Source of the DNA: Whitmania pigra
Taxonomy: Eukaryota > Annelida > Clitellata > Hirudinida > Haemopidae
Length of the DNA stretch: 64,000 bases
Direction: 5' to 3'
Assembly (NCBI GenBank): GCA_021613335.1
Contig: JAJTWR010000463.1
Location: forward strand, 107,501-171,500
Position 1 is the stretch's first letter. Each line of letters opens with the position of its first letter. Under the pieces are notes generated by a model that saw only the letters and a list, made by a program, of their open reading frames with translations, searched no databases and was not told where the DNA came from. The position numbers and the translations under genes are program-made. Positions 63,917 to 64,000 of the stretch are shown here, piece after piece.

Positions 63917-64000
63917 ATGGCTCTTTCAATTGATGCAAAGCAACTCGAAGAGGTAGTTTTCATCTGCGACAAGTGCGACTCTTTATTCAACTCGCAGGAA
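63917..64000 (+). CDS. C2H2 zinc-finger protein, array copy 9 (cut by window edge)
   Basis: First 28 codons, identical to copy 1. The SINE lengthens the TATA-to-ATG distance to 237 bp; no ATG occurs before the genuine one except those inside the SINE (gcATGg, cgATGg), which could act as upstream starts. Confidence 0.85.
   Translation, partial: MALSIDAKQLEEVVFICDKCDSLFNSQE

Overview
This is a window of AT-rich nuclear DNA from an invertebrate animal. The coding genes are split by GT-AG introns, the flanks carry tRNA-derived SINEs, and the transposons are metazoan types (hAT, piggyBac-like, LINEs with RNase H, Penelope-like). I cannot name the species. A nuclear receptor with two DNA-binding domains points to a protostome such as a lophotrochozoan or crustacean, but this is inference.

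Layout. 1-7.9 kb has no gene I can support; it holds microsatellites, a 23-bp repeat carrying CRE-like sites, and a small foldback transposon. 8.0-10.05 kb (+) is a four-exon PDZ protein resembling synaptopodin-2. 11.1-17.6 kb (-) is a ten-exon nuclear receptor with two complete DNA-binding domains. 19.7-27.3 kb is a transposon cluster: a small hAT with a SINE inside it, then a second hAT bounded by a perfect 8-bp target duplication and split by a LINE that keeps a 1175-codon ORF. 28.1-34.7 kb (+) is a 17-exon DZANK1 orthologue. 35-38 kb holds hAT remnants and SINEs. 38.5-39.6 kb (+) is an intronless TFIIE alpha gene, followed by a four-exon COX20 gene (40.0-41.5 kb). 42.6-44.3 kb (-) is a four-exon two-pore-domain potassium channel. 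44.9-47.4 kb holds Penelope-like and LINE debris and a SINE.

From 47.9 kb to the right edge lies a tandem array of one intronless C2H2 zinc-finger gene. Seven copies are intact, one is frameshifted, one (leftmost) was invaded by a SINE and a LINE and is a pseudogene, and one runs off the edge. Each unit has its own GC box, TATA box, ORF, polyadenylation signal and downstream 64-bp satellite. Unit length is close to 1249 bp plus a multiple of 64 bp, so nearly all length variation lies in the satellite. Coding copies are almost identical; the only protein difference among intact copies falls at a DNA-contact position of the last finger.

The single-copy genes have no shared pathway; they are ordinary neighbours on a eukaryotic chromosome. 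The features most worth follow-up are the nested zinc-finger/satellite array, the two-DBD receptor with a duplicated exon pair, the potassium channel with an altered first selectivity filter, and the nested transposons with readable target-site duplications. Multi-exon models were built by hand from splice sites, reading phase and protein similarity; there is no transcript evidence.
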